In this document: one piece after another, positions 26,125-35,841 of the stretch
Position numbering within the stretch: position 1 is the stretch's first letter
Layout of the letters: every line of letters starts with the position of its first letter
From: an uncultured Muribaculaceae bacterium
Lineage (GTDB): Bacteria > Bacteroidota > Bacteroidia > Bacteroidales > Muribaculaceae
Direction of reading: 5' to 3'
NCBI GenBank assembly: GCA_958436175.1
Contig: CAUBJF010000002.1
Location: 62,001-126,000 of the forward strand
DNA: 64,000 nucleotides
Notes under the pieces: generated by a model
Seen by the model: the letters and a program-made list of their open reading frames with translations, nothing else
The model's database searches: none
What the model was told of the DNA's origin: nothing
Translations under genes and position numbers: made by a program

Positions 26125-28104
26125 ATGATATCTGTCAATAACCTCTCGGTAGAGTTCAGTTCACAGCTCCTTTTCGACAATATCAACTATGTGATCAACC
26201 CGAAAGACAAGATCGCATTGGTAGGTAAGAACGGAGCCGGTAAATCGACAATGCTAAAGATTATTGCCGGTCTTCAAAAGCCTACAAGTGGGTCTGTCGC
26301 AGTCCCTGCCGATGTCACAATAGGATACCTTCCCCAGCAGATGGTTCTTGAGGACACCTTGACCGTTATTGAGGAAGTCCGCAAGGTTTTCTCGCATATA
26401 AATGAGATGCGGGAGCGACTTGAAAAGATGAATACAGAACTGTCCGAAAGGACAGATTACGAATCTGAGGACTATATCCGTCTTATCGAGCATGTCAGTG
26501 ACCTTACCGAGCGACTTGCTCTTGCCTCTGGCGAAAACAGCGAAGGAGAACTTGAAAAGACTCTTCTTGGCCTCGGTTTCGTACGTAGCGATTTCGAGCG
26601 ACCAACCTCGGAGTTCAGTGGAGGCTGGCGTATGCGTATCGAGCTTGCCAAGCTTCTTCTTCAGCGACCTGATGTGCTCCTGCTTGACGAACCTACGAAC
26701 CATCTTGATATAGAGTCTATCCAATGGCTTGAAAACTTCCTGATGACTAAGGCTAAAGCCGTCGTTCTTGTAAGTCATGACCGTGCTTTTATAGATAATG
26801 TCACGAGCCGCACTATTGAAATCTCAATGGGCAAGATTTATGACTATGCTGTGAACTATTCTCATTTTGTCACCCTACGCGAAGAACGCATAGAGCAGCA
26901 GATGAGAGCATTCAGGAATCAGCAAAAACAGATTGCCGATACAGAGGATTTTATCGAGCGTTTCCGTTATAAGGCAACTAAGTCGGTCCAGGTTCAGAGC
27001 CGTATCAAGCAGCTTGCCAAGATAGAACGAATAGAAGTCGACGAGGTGGATACTTCGCACCTCAATCTTCGTTTTCCACCGGCTCCACGTTCGGGTGATT
27101 TCCCTATCATAGCGGATAATGTAGGTAAAGCTTACGGCGACCATCAAGTGTTCGATGGCGCTACTTTTACCCTCAAACGTGGTGAGAAAGTGGCTTTTGT
27201 GGGTAAGAATGGCGAAGGTAAATCCACTCTTGTCAAATGTATAATGGGCGAGATACCCTTCACCGGCTCGCTGCGAATAGGACATAATGTCAAGATTGGT
27301 TATTTCGCGCAGAATCAGGCTCAGTTACTTGATGGAGAAATCACAGTTTTCGATACTATCGACCGAGTGGCAGTAGGTGATATCCGTACTAAGATACGAG
27401 ATATCCTCGGCGCTTTCATGTTCGGTGGTGAAGCTTCCGATAAGAAAGTGAAAGTACTCTCTGGCGGCGAGAAGACTCGTCTTGCGATGATACGACTCCT
27501 GCTCGAGCCTGTCAATCTTTTGATACTTGACGAACCTACGAATCATCTCGACATGAAGACCAAGGATATCCTCAAACAGGCTATCAAAGACTTCGACGGA
27601 ACGGTGATCGTGGTCAGCCACGACCGTCAGTTTCTCGACGGACTTGTCGAGAAGGTCTATGAATTCGGCGGCGGTAAAGTTCGCGAATGTCTTGGCGGCA
27701 TCTATGAATTCCTCGAAAAAAAGAAGCTGTCATCACTCGCGGAATTAGAAAGAAGCAATCCTAAGAAAGAGAATCAACCTGAAATCCAGTCTAAACCTAC
27801 TGCAGGAAAGCAAACTTTAAAAGAAACGGCCAAACCGTCTCCCAAATTGAGTTATGCCGAGCAGAAAGAGCGTGAAAAGGCACTTAAACGAGCCGCTCGT
27901 AAGGTTGAAGATGCTGAATCGCTTGTGAGTGACAAGGAAGAAGAAGTGGCTACAATTGAAGCTGCTATTTCAGCCGGTGATATCAGTCCGGATATTTTCA
28001 CCAAACATTCTGCGGCCGTCAAGGAAGTGGAAAATGCGATGAGCCTTTGGGAACTCGCCCAAATGGAGCTCGACGAGCTCAAAGAAAGATATGGAAATAA
28101 CTGA
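26125..28104 (+). CDS. ABC-F family ATPase
   Basis: The 659-residue protein has two ABC cassettes in tandem without membrane segments: first Walker A GKNGAGKST near 34, signature EFSGGWRMRIELAKLLL, Walker B LLLDEPTNHLD; second Walker A GKNGEGKST near 360, signature LSGGEKTRLAMIRLLL. The linker between them is charged and helical. A lysine-rich coiled-coil tail (about 540-659) is typical of Uup-like members. ABC-F proteins act on the ribosome, as translation factors or antibiotic-protection proteins. Closest overall shape is Uup/EttA-type housekeeping; nothing indicates resistance. It lies 21 bp after rlmB. Confidence 0.9.
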   Translation: MISVNNLSVEFSSQLLFDNINYVINPKDKIALVGKNGAGKSTMLKIIAGLQKPTSGSVAVPADVTIGYLPQQMVLEDTLTVIEEVRKVFSHINEMRERLEKMNTELSERTDYESEDYIRLIEHVSDLTERLALASGENSEGELEKTLLGLGFVRSDFERPTSEFSGGWRMRIELAKLLLQRPDVLLLDEPTNHLDIESIQWLENFLMTKAKAVVLVSHDRAFIDNVTSRTIEISMGKIYDYAVNYSHFVTLREERIEQQMRAFRNQQKQIADTEDFIERFRYKATKSVQVQSRIKQLAKIERIEVDEVDTSHLNLRFPPAPRSGDFPIIADNVGKAYGDHQVFDGATFTLKRGEKVAFVGKNGEGKSTLVKCIMGEIPFTGSLRIGHNVKIGYFAQNQAQLLDGEITVFDTIDRVAVGDIRTKIRDILGAFMFGGEASDKKVKVLSGGEKTRLAMIRLLLEPVNLLILDEPTNHLDMKTKDILKQAIKDFDGTVIVVSHDRQFLDGLVEKVYEFGGGKVRECLGGIYEFLEKKKLSSLAELERSNPKKENQPEIQSKPTAGKQTLKETAKPSPKLSYAEQKEREKALKRAARKVEDAESLVSDKEEEVATIEAAISAGDISPDIFTKHSAAVKEVENAMSLWELAQMELDELKERYGNN

Positions 28105-28116
28105 TAACCAGATATT

Positions 28117-30144
28117 ATGCATTTCAATTCATTTACAATTATGACTTCGGCACTCTTAGCAGCCGGAGTATGCCTGAGTTCATGTGGCAACAAGACCACC
28201 GAGCCAAAGGGTATCGACACGGCCAACCTCGACACATCGGTTTCGCCCAAAGTCGATTTCTATGACTACGCATGCGGCGGTTGGATGAAGGCCAATCCTT
28301 TGAAGCCCGAATATTCACGCTTCGGTACCTTCGACCAGCTTGCGGAGAACAATCGCGAACAGGTACGTGACCTCGTGCTCGGTCTGGATGCCAGTGCTCT
28401 CGAATCGGGCACAAACGCGCAGAAAATAGCCGATCTCTATGCAATGGGTATGGACAGTGTCCGACTTAACAAGGAAGGTGCCTCTGCTCTTGAAGATGAT
28501 CTCAAGACCATTGCCGGTGCTTCCCGCGACCAGATTATCAACCTTATGGCAACCCTTCCCGGTGTAGATGTATTCTTCAACACCGGAGTCCAGCCTGACA
28601 TGGCAAACTCGTCGATCAATACTATGTATTGGGGACAAGGCGGTCTTGGTCTCGGCGACCGTGACTACTATACGATGGACGACGAGCGCTATGTCAAGAT
28701 TCGTGAGGCTTATACCACATACTTAAAGCAGCTTGCTGCCCTCATCGGCTACGACGAGGCTCAGGCAGAACGCTTCGCGACCAACGTGCTGGCTATTGAG
28801 ACAGAGCTTGCCAAGAATCAGATGACACGTACAGAACAGCGTGACATACAGGCTCAATATAATCCTACTACTGTAGCGGCGCTGGTCGAGGAATATCCCC
28901 AGGTAGACCTCAAGCGTTACTTCGAACTCCAGAAGCTTGATGTCGACAGTATTATTATTGACAAGCCTGCTTACTACGCAGTAGTGGCCAAGAACCTTGC
29001 CACACAGCCTGAAGAAGTTCTCCGCGATTATATGACAGCATCCTATCTTGGCTCTGCCGCGCCCTTCCTGAGCGATGATTTTGTTAACGCCCAGTTTGCC
29101 CTTACCCAGGCTATGACTGGCGTTGAGGAACAGCAGCCACGCTGGAAACGCGCTCTCTCTGTACCCAATGGCATTCTTGGTGAGGCTCTGGGACAGCTTT
29201 ATGTCGAGAAATACTTCCCTGCAAGCTCCAAGGAGAAAATGCTCACCCTTGTAGGCAATCTCCAGACAGCTCTGGGACAGCATATCGACAATCTTACATG
29301 GATGAGTGATACTACGAAGGCTAAGGCTCACGAGAAACTCGATGCTTTCGCCGTCAAGATAGGTTATCCTGACAAATGGCGCGACTATACGGCTCTCACT
29401 ATCGATCCTAAGGACTCTTACTGGAGAAATATTCAGCGTGCCATCGAGTTCAACTCGGAATACTACAATGCGGACTATGGCAAACCTGTAGACCGTTCTC
29501 GTTGGTTTATGTCGCCCCAGACAGTCAATGCCTACTATAATCCGAGCACTAATGAAATCTGCTTCCCTGCAGGTATTCTCCAGCCTCCTTTCTTCGATCC
29601 CGAAGCTGACGATGCAGTCAATTATGGCGCTATCGGTGTCGTTATAGGTCATGAGATGACACATGGATTCGACGACCAGGGTCGTCAGTTCGACAAGGAC
29701 GGCAACTTTGCAAACTGGTGGACTGAAGCTGATGCCAAAGCTTTCGAAGCTCTCGCCGACAAGCTCGCAGCACAGTTTGACAGCATCGAGGTCGCACCCG
29801 GTGTTCGTGCTAACGGCAAGCTTACCCTCGGAGAGAACATTGCTGACCAAGGTGGCCTTCGTGTGGCACACACTGCGTACCTCAACTCACTCGGAGGCAA
29901 GGAAGCTCCAACAATCGGCGGTTTCACACCCGACCAGCGTTTTTATCTTGCATATGCAAACGTATGGGCAGCAAACATCCGTGAGGCTGAAATTCTCCAG
30001 CGCACGCAGACAGATCCCCATTCCCTCGGTCGTTGGCGTGTAGATGCTACGCTCCGCAACATAGAACCTTTCTTTGGCGCATTCGACATTGTTGAAGGCG
30101 ATCCTATGTTCCGACCTGTTGAAGAACGTGTCGTAATCTGGTAA
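28117..30144 (+). CDS. M13 family metallopeptidase (neprilysin/PepO-like) lipoprotein
   Basis: The 675 residues start with a lipoprotein signal (SALLAAGVCLSSC, lipobox cysteine about residue 24). The catalytic domain has the zinc motif HEMTH in VVIGHEMTHGFDDQGRQFD and the third ligand in GENIADQGGL, followed by the conserved FYLAYANVWA and C-terminal RNIEPFFGAFDI region. M13 enzymes cleave small peptides, so the protein probably trims peptides in the periplasm or on the surface. It follows the ABC-F gene by 12 bp and is closed by the hairpin at 30161-30204. Length is normal for the family. Confidence 0.94.
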   Translation: MHFNSFTIMTSALLAAGVCLSSCGNKTTEPKGIDTANLDTSVSPKVDFYDYACGGWMKANPLKPEYSRFGTFDQLAENNREQVRDLVLGLDASALESGTNAQKIADLYAMGMDSVRLNKEGASALEDDLKTIAGASRDQIINLMATLPGVDVFFNTGVQPDMANSSINTMYWGQGGLGLGDRDYYTMDDERYVKIREAYTTYLKQLAALIGYDEAQAERFATNVLAIETELAKNQMTRTEQRDIQAQYNPTTVAALVEEYPQVDLKRYFELQKLDVDSIIIDKPAYYAVVAKNLATQPEEVLRDYMTASYLGSAAPFLSDDFVNAQFALTQAMTGVEEQQPRWKRALSVPNGILGEALGQLYVEKYFPASSKEKMLTLVGNLQTALGQHIDNLTWMSDTTKAKAHEKLDAFAVKIGYPDKWRDYTALTIDPKDSYWRNIQRAIEFNSEYYNADYGKPVDRSRWFMSPQTVNAYYNPSTNEICFPAGILQPPFFDPEADDAVNYGAIGVVIGHEMTHGFDDQGRQFDKDGNFANWWTEADAKAFEALADKLAAQFDSIEVAPGVRANGKLTLGENIADQGGLRVAHTAYLNSLGGKEAPTIGGFTPDQRFYLAYANVWAANIREAEILQRTQTDPHSLGRWRVDATLRNIEPFFGAFDIVEGDPMFRPVEERVVIW

Positions 30145-30160
30145 CAAGGATTACATTCGT

Positions 30161-30204
30161 ATAAAATGAGCCCGGCCTCTTCACGGAAACCGGGCTCATT
30201 TTAT
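30161..30204. terminator. Bidirectional terminator between the M13 peptidase and lpd genes
   Basis: The 15-base arms (30161-30175 and 30190-30204) are perfectly complementary around a 14-base loop, with A/T-rich edges (ATAAAAT and ATTTTAT) so that either strand yields a GC-rich stem with a U-rich end. It lies between converging genes and can serve both. Confidence 0.85.
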
Positions 30205-30217
30205 ATGTCGCAGTTTG

Positions 30218-31546
30218 TTATTTGTCGAGCATTTCTGTAGCTAAGCCACAAGCGCTTGAAACGAGTTCTGAGATTGAAGGATGGGCATGTACTACGCCGT
30301 AGGCAAGTTCTTTTAAAGTCATTTTGGCTGCTATGGCTACAGCAACTTCTGCAATCAGGTCGGCAGCATGAGCCCCGACTACATGACATCCGAGAATTCT
30401 TCCAGAGGCATCGAAAACAATTTTGAAAAGACCGTCGGTCTGGCCTGATGCGGATGCTTTTCCATTGGCTGAATAAGGAAGCTTGACTTCTTTCCATTCC
30501 TGACCTTCAGTTGCGTTTTCGAGTTTGGCACCAACAGATGCACATTCAGGATCCGTGAAAACCACTCCGGGAACGTTCTCTAAGTAAGGAGTGCCCCATA
30601 TGGCTGTTCGCGCTTGTGCGGAAGCCGCGTGTGCGAGCATACATCTGCCATTGACATCACCGACAGCAAATATACCCTTTGCTGTAGTCTCGAAATTATC
30701 GTCTACTTTGATAAAGCCCCTTTCTGTCAGCTCTATACCTGCCTTTTCGAAACCATACGGTACGACAGGCTGACGTCCGACAGCCGATATAACCATATCG
30801 CAATCAACGTTCTGGGATTTACCTTTGGTTTCGAACGTCACATTATTATCTGGACTGATGGATGTAACTTTGGCTCCGCATATGATTTTGACACCGCGAC
30901 GTGACAGATATGAACGAAGACGTTTTGCTATGTCGCGATCGAAGCCGGGAAGTATTTCCTTGCAGTATTCAAGTACTGTTATCTCACAGCCGAAAGCGCA
31001 GAAAATAGAGGCAAATTCCAGACCTATTACACCGCCTCCAATGATAGTGATATTTGATGGTAGGCTTTTGAGTGCAAGGACCTCGTCGCTGCTGAGGGCA
31101 TACCCTGCACCGTTGATGGGTAATTGTGCCGGTCTGGAACCTGTAGCTATCACTATTTTAGACGCGGAATATTCTTTGTCATTACATTTCACACGTTTAT
31201 CAGAGTCCAGAAGGGCTTCACCATAGACTACATGGACGTTCTTCAGCGAAGATTCTATGTCGCAACGTAACTGGCCGACAATATCTGTAGCTCTGTTATG
31301 GACTATCTCAAAATCGAATGAAATGTCACGGACACTTATGCCGAAGCAGTCTGCCGACTTTACGGCATTGAGACGTTCTGCTGCTGCGCAAAGGCATTTT
31401 GTCGGGATGCATCCACGATTTAGGCACGTGCCTCCCAGTTTGTCCTTCTCAAAAAGAACGACCGACATGCCCTTTGCCGCAGCCTCGGCGGCTACTTCGT
31501 AACCGCCAGGTCCTGCGCCGATTATGATTAGGTCTACTTGTTGCAT
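30218..31546 (-). CDS. lpdA: Dihydrolipoyl dehydrogenase (glycine cleavage L-protein)
   Basis: The 442-residue flavoprotein reoxidises the dihydrolipoyl arm of its partner, passing electrons to NAD. It has the FAD site IIGAGPGGYEVA, the redox disulfide in GGTCLNRGCIPTKCL, the NAD site IIGGGVIGLEFASIF, and the C-terminal catalytic HAHPSISELV. It is somewhat shorter than the usual 460-475 residues but all motifs are present. It is the last gene of the glycine cleavage operon and overlaps gcvPB by 13 bp, so its partner here is most likely GcvH. Confidence 0.95.
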   Translation of the reverse strand: MQQVDLIIIGAGPGGYEVAAEAAAKGMSVVLFEKDKLGGTCLNRGCIPTKCLCAAAERLNAVKSADCFGISVRDISFDFEIVHNRATDIVGQLRCDIESSLKNVHVVYGEALLDSDKRVKCNDKEYSASKIVIATGSRPAQLPINGAGYALSSDEVLALKSLPSNITIIGGGVIGLEFASIFCAFGCEITVLEYCKEILPGFDRDIAKRLRSYLSRRGVKIICGAKVTSISPDNNVTFETKGKSQNVDCDMVISAVGRQPVVPYGFEKAGIELTERGFIKVDDNFETTAKGIFAVGDVNGRCMLAHAASAQARTAIWGTPYLENVPGVVFTDPECASVGAKLENATEGQEWKEVKLPYSANGKASASGQTDGLFKIVFDASGRILGCHVVGAHAADLIAEVAVAIAAKMTLKELAYGVVHAHPSISELVSSACGLATEMLDK

Positions 31547-33000
31547 AGAGCGTCGTAAGTAACCTTGGGATTGAGTGCGGCTTCGTCTTCGTCGGGATGG
31601 GCTATAGGTGTGGAGTAGGGCGCATTCTTTACCTTCTCGGGGTCTTTGGAAGCATCCTCGGCTATTTTGCGCATCGCCGAAATAAAGGCATCGAGTGTCT
31701 CCGGGGTCTCTGTCTCCGTTGGCTCTATCATCAGCGACTCGTGGAAGAGAAGCGGGAAATAGATAGTTGGAGCATGAAATCCATAGTCCAGGAGCGCCTT
31801 GGCAACATTGAGTGTGCTTACTCCTGTGCTTTTGTCGCGGAGGCCGTCAAATACAAATTCATGCTTGCACGGTCCAGGAATCGGAAGTTCGTAAAGGTCT
31901 TTCAGCGAATTCATGACATAGTTGGCGTTCAATGTTGCCAACGGACCTACTTTTGCCAGACCTTTAGCTCCGAGTGAAAGAATATAGCTGAGAGCTTTGA
32001 CAAAGACGCTGAAGTTACCAAGCCATGCACTGACTCTACCGAAAGAGCAGTTGCTGAATTCGAGGTCGAGACTTCCGTCGGACTTCTCAATTACTCTCGG
32101 CTTGGGAAGGAATTGTTCGAGTCCTGCGCGGACACCAACGGGACCTGCACCGGGACCACCACCACCGTGAGGCGTTGAGAAGGTTTTATGGAGGTTGATG
32201 TGCATTACATCGAAACCCATATCTCCCGGACGTGCTATACCGAGCATAGGGTTGAGATTTGCTCCGTCGTAGTACATCAACGCACCTGCTTTATGTACAA
32301 TTTCCGCTATCTCGGGAACGCCTTTTTCGAACATGCCCACTGTATTGGGGTTCGTCATCATCATAGCGGCTATACTGTCGTCGACTTTACTCTTGAGGTC
32401 TTCGATATCCACAGTACCATCGGGAAGACTCTTCACTTCTACAATTTCGAAACCTGCCATAGCTGCGCTTGCCGGGTTTGTGCCATGAGCCGAGTCAGGT
32501 ACCAGCACCTTAGTACGACCCTCGTCATCCCTCGAGATATGATACTGATGAATAACCATCAGTCCTGTGTATTCTCCGTGAGCACCTGCAAAAGGATTGA
32601 GAGTGAACTCAGACATACCTCCTATCTCGGAGAGATATTTTTCGAGAGTCCTGTAGATTCTTAAAGCACCCTGACAGGTTGAAACGGGCTGTAGAGGATG
32701 TATATTGGTAATTCCGGAGTGGTTTACCATGGTTTCATTGATTTTCGGATTGTACTTCATCGTACAGGAACCGAGGGGATAGAAACCGGTATCGACACCG
32801 AAATTATTGTTGCTGCTGTTTGTGTAGTGACGTACGAGCGAAGGTTCGTCGACTTCGGGTAGGTTGAGATCACTCTCCCGTCTCAGTCCCTTTGGAAGTT
32901 CTGTCTTCGAAGTGCCGTAGTCGTAAGCCGGAAGAGAATAGCCTGAGCGACCGGATTTGGATACCTCGAAGATGAGAGGCGAATAGAGATTCTTATTCAT
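31534..33000 (-). CDS. gcvPB: Glycine dehydrogenase (decarboxylating) subunit 2
   Basis: The 488-residue protein is the PLP-binding half of the split P-protein. The cofactor lysine lies in MHINLHKTFSTPHGGGGPG, with the glycine-rich loop after it. Together with GcvPA it decarboxylates glycine and transfers the aminomethyl group to lipoyl-GcvH. The opening LYSPLIFEVSKSGRSGYSLP is typical. It begins 2 bp after gcvPA and its end overlaps lpdA. The two-subunit form of the enzyme is common in Bacteroidota and Firmicutes. Confidence 0.96.
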   Translation of the reverse strand: MNKNLYSPLIFEVSKSGRSGYSLPAYDYGTSKTELPKGLRRESDLNLPEVDEPSLVRHYTNSSNNNFGVDTGFYPLGSCTMKYNPKINETMVNHSGITNIHPLQPVSTCQGALRIYRTLEKYLSEIGGMSEFTLNPFAGAHGEYTGLMVIHQYHISRDDEGRTKVLVPDSAHGTNPASAAMAGFEIVEVKSLPDGTVDIEDLKSKVDDSIAAMMMTNPNTVGMFEKGVPEIAEIVHKAGALMYYDGANLNPMLGIARPGDMGFDVMHINLHKTFSTPHGGGGPGAGPVGVRAGLEQFLPKPRVIEKSDGSLDLEFSNCSFGRVSAWLGNFSVFVKALSYILSLGAKGLAKVGPLATLNANYVMNSLKDLYELPIPGPCKHEFVFDGLRDKSTGVSTLNVAKALLDYGFHAPTIYFPLLFHESLMIEPTETETPETLDAFISAMRKIAEDASKDPEKVKNAPYSTPIAHPDEDEAALNPKVTYDALCNK

Positions 33001-33002
33001 TG

Positions 33003-34337
33003 CTACAGGCTTTTGAGGAGTGAAACATAATTATCGATATCGGCAGGAGAACACATTTCGGTTGCAGCGACAAGAAGACTGCCGTCTTCAAGGCATACAC
33101 CTCCGAGGATACCATTTTCAGCCGCTCTTTCGATGAGAGAATTAGCTGTCAGGGGTTCCTCAACTTCAATAAGGAATTCATTAAGATACTCCTTGTCAGG
33201 ATATTTCAATCGAACTTTGCCTGTGGCACACATTTTCTCCGCAAGGCTGTGGGCAGCCTCATAACTTAGCCTATTTACTTCTTCAAGGCCTTTTCGTCCC
33301 ATGAGTGACAAGTAGATGGCAGCATGAAGTGTCATTATACCCTGGTTGGAGCAAATATTCGATGTCGCCTTCTGTCGACGTATGTGTTGTTCACGAGCCT
33401 GAAGAGTGAGAACGAAGGAACGACGGCCTTCGGAATCGGTAGTTGCACCGACGATACGACCCGGTAGCTTGCGCATAAGAGCCGATTTACAGCACAAATA
33501 ACCGAGGTAGGGACCACCGTAATTTAGCGGCATACCAAGTGACTGTGCTTCGCCGCATGCTATGTCTGCTCCCCATTCGCCCGGTGTTTTAAGCACACTA
33601 AGCGTCGATGCATGGCAGTTCATAATAAAGAGAGACTTGACTGCATGGCATTTATCGGCCCAACCGGAATAATCTTCGACTATTCCATAATAATTCGGTT
33701 GAGCAACTATGACTCCGGCGACATCACCGGCACCGAGCATTTCTTCAAAGGCGATGCGGTCGGTTATACCTTTGTCTTCAGGGATGACTTCTACAGCTAT
33801 TCTCGGACCGGCAGCGTATGTACCGATAACCTGTTGAACGGCAGGAGCTACTGTGGCCGAGACAAGGATACGGCGTTTGCGTTTTGCCGAGTTGACAGCC
33901 ATAATCATAGCTTCGGCAGAAGCTGTCGCACCGTCGTACATCGAAGCGTTGCTAACGTCCATACCAGTCAGACGAGCCATCATCGTCTGATACTCGAATA
34001 TGTACTGAAGCGTACCCTGAGAAATTTCAGGCTGGTAGGGGGTATATGCAGTCTGGAATTCCGAGCGCGACATTATGGCAGGAATCACAGCCGGGGTATA
34101 GTGATGGTAAAAACCGGCACCGGCGAAGCAGACGAGTCCTTTATTTTCTGCCGCTAACTTGCCGAAATATTTTTCAAGTTCAGGCTCGCTTAATTCGGCC
34201 GGGAGATTGTAGGGATTTTTCAGCCTGAGACTATCGGGGACATCAGCATAGAGGTCGTCGAGCGATTTAGCTCCGCAGACATCGAGCATATGCCCGATGT
34301 CCTCGGGAGTATGAGGAAGGAATCGATGTGCTGACAT
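33003..34337 (-). CDS. gcvPA: Glycine dehydrogenase (decarboxylating) subunit 1
   Basis: The 444-residue protein is the N-terminal-type half of the split P-protein, starting with RFLPHTPEDIGHML and containing the typical FAGAGFYHHYTPAVI and NASMYDGATASAEAMIMA stretches. It pairs with GcvPB in the first step of glycine cleavage. It lies 3 bp after gcvH and 2 bp before gcvPB. Length and motifs are normal and no defect is seen. Confidence 0.96.
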   Translation of the reverse strand: MSAHRFLPHTPEDIGHMLDVCGAKSLDDLYADVPDSLRLKNPYNLPAELSEPELEKYFGKLAAENKGLVCFAGAGFYHHYTPAVIPAIMSRSEFQTAYTPYQPEISQGTLQYIFEYQTMMARLTGMDVSNASMYDGATASAEAMIMAVNSAKRKRRILVSATVAPAVQQVIGTYAAGPRIAVEVIPEDKGITDRIAFEEMLGAGDVAGVIVAQPNYYGIVEDYSGWADKCHAVKSLFIMNCHASTLSVLKTPGEWGADIACGEAQSLGMPLNYGGPYLGYLCCKSALMRKLPGRIVGATTDSEGRRSFVLTLQAREQHIRRQKATSNICSNQGIMTLHAAIYLSLMGRKGLEEVNRLSYEAAHSLAEKMCATGKVRLKYPDKEYLNEFLIEVEEPLTANSLIERAAENGILGGVCLEDGSLLVAATEMCSPADIDNYVSLLKSL

Positions 34338-34340
34338 GGT

Positions 34341-34718
34341 TTAATGCTTTTCTTTCGCACAATATTCCTCGTATGCCTTCTGGTCCATGAGATTGTCGAG
34401 TTCTGTAGGGTCGGCTATCTTCACTTTCATGATCCAGGCTTCGAGGGGATTATTGTTTATCTGCTTGGGGTCGTCTTCAAGGCTTTCGTTCACTTCAAGG
34501 ACTTCGCAGGTTACAGGAGCATAGAGGTCGGATGCTGCTTTGCGGCTTTCGATAGCGCCGAATTCCTCGCCTGCATCGAAAGTATCTCCTTCTTCAGGCA
34601 TATCGACATATGTGACTACACCAAGTTCTTTGGCTGCGAATTCGGAGATTCCAACGTAGCCGTTTTCGCCTTCAAGACGGATATATTCATGAGTAGGAAG
34701 ATAATAAATCGTATTCAT
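34341..34718 (-). CDS. gcvH: Glycine cleavage system H protein
   Basis: The 125-residue carrier holds the aminomethyl group on a lipoylated lysine and shuttles it between P, T and L proteins. The lipoyl-attachment motif is GAIESRKAASDLYAPV with Lys60, matching the family ESVKA consensus. It lies 4 bp after gcvT and 3 bp before gcvPA. The lipoate ligase gene in the same operon would load this lysine. Confidence 0.97.
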   Translation of the reverse strand: MNTIYYLPTHEYIRLEGENGYVGISEFAAKELGVVTYVDMPEEGDTFDAGEEFGAIESRKAASDLYAPVTCEVLEVNESLEDDPKQINNNPLEAWIMKVKIADPTELDNLMDQKAYEEYCAKEKH

Positions 34719-34722
34719 AGCT

Positions 34723-35814
34723 TCATTTCTTATAATTAGGTGTATAGAATCTTTTTTTGATGACAGTGGCCGGAGCAGTCTTGCGGCGTATGCGGACCAT
34801 AAGTTTGCTCTCGAGTGGAGCGTAGGCTGCTTCTACAAAAGCCATGGCTATGTTCTTGTCAAGAGTAAGTGAGTTATAACCAGTTGTGATGTACCCAACA
34901 GCGGCTCCGTCAAGGTCGAGCACTTCATACCCATGACGGGCTGTAGCAGGGCTGTCGATAAGCAGTCCGATGAGTTTCTTTCTTGGACCTTCGACTTTCT
35001 GTTTCTTAAGAACATCACTGCCGATGAATCCACCGGGTTTATCGACCTTTACAAACATGCCGAGACCAGCTTCGATCGGTGTTATGTCTTCTCCTAATTC
35101 ATCTCCATAGAGCGGAAGTCCGGCTTCAAATCGCAATGTGTCTCGGCAACCGAGGCCACAGGGTTTCACTCCGGCATCCATGAACTTATCCCACATATCA
35201 ACGATGACACCGGGAGCGGCATAGATTTCGAAGCCGTCCTCGCCCGTATAGCCGGTGCGGCTAACTATAGTGTTGTCGGGAAGAATCTTGAACGTATAGA
35301 AACTGAGGTCGGAAGCATCTATTCCAAGGACATCGGCAAGAACTTTCTCGCTGTCAGGACCCTGGAGGGCGAGCTGGCCGCAATCTGCGCAATAGTCGCG
35401 GATATCGATATCATAGCCTTTGCTATTTTTCCGGATCCATTCAAGATCTTTATCGACATTGGAAGCATTGATGACAAGCAGAAATTTGTCGTCTGCGAGA
35501 CGATAGACGAGCAGATCGTCAACCACCCCTCCATCTTCTTTGGTCATCATGCCGTAAAGAACCTGGCCGTTGACCATGGATCCAGCATAATTAGTGAAGA
35601 TATGGTCCACATATTTTTGGGCGTCAGGTCCCCCGATGAAGACTTCGCCCATATGAGACACATCGAAAAGTCCGACGCGAGTACGGACAGCCTTGTGTTC
35701 GTCATCGAGGCCACTGTATTCAATAGGCATGTCGTAGCCAGCGAAGGGAGACATCTTGGCGCCTAAAGCCTTATGGTTCTCGTAAAGGCAGGTTTTCTTT
35801 AGTTCGTTTTCCAT
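34723..35814 (-). CDS. gcvT: Aminomethyltransferase (glycine cleavage T protein)
   Basis: The 363-residue enzyme moves the one-carbon unit from the H-protein aminomethyl arm to tetrahydrofolate and releases ammonia. It has the GcvT folate-binding domain with PFAGYDMPIEY near the start, GLFDVSHMGEV, and GYTGEDGFEIY in the middle, then the C-terminal barrel domain. It lies 27 bp after lplA and 4 bp before gcvH. Length is typical. Confidence 0.96.
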   Translation of the reverse strand: MENELKKTCLYENHKALGAKMSPFAGYDMPIEYSGLDDEHKAVRTRVGLFDVSHMGEVFIGGPDAQKYVDHIFTNYAGSMVNGQVLYGMMTKEDGGVVDDLLVYRLADDKFLLVINASNVDKDLEWIRKNSKGYDIDIRDYCADCGQLALQGPDSEKVLADVLGIDASDLSFYTFKILPDNTIVSRTGYTGEDGFEIYAAPGVIVDMWDKFMDAGVKPCGLGCRDTLRFEAGLPLYGDELGEDITPIEAGLGMFVKVDKPGGFIGSDVLKKQKVEGPRKKLIGLLIDSPATARHGYEVLDLDGAAVGYITTGYNSLTLDKNIAMAFVEAAYAPLESKLMVRIRRKTAPATVIKKRFYTPNYKK

Positions 35815-35841
35815 GGTAAGGGAAAGTTATAGTTTATTTGG

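Noticed and set aside
28723..29871. 382-codon open frame opposite the M13 peptidase gene
   Set aside because: Antisense shadow of a well supported gene with normal motifs; the translated peptide is not protein-like.
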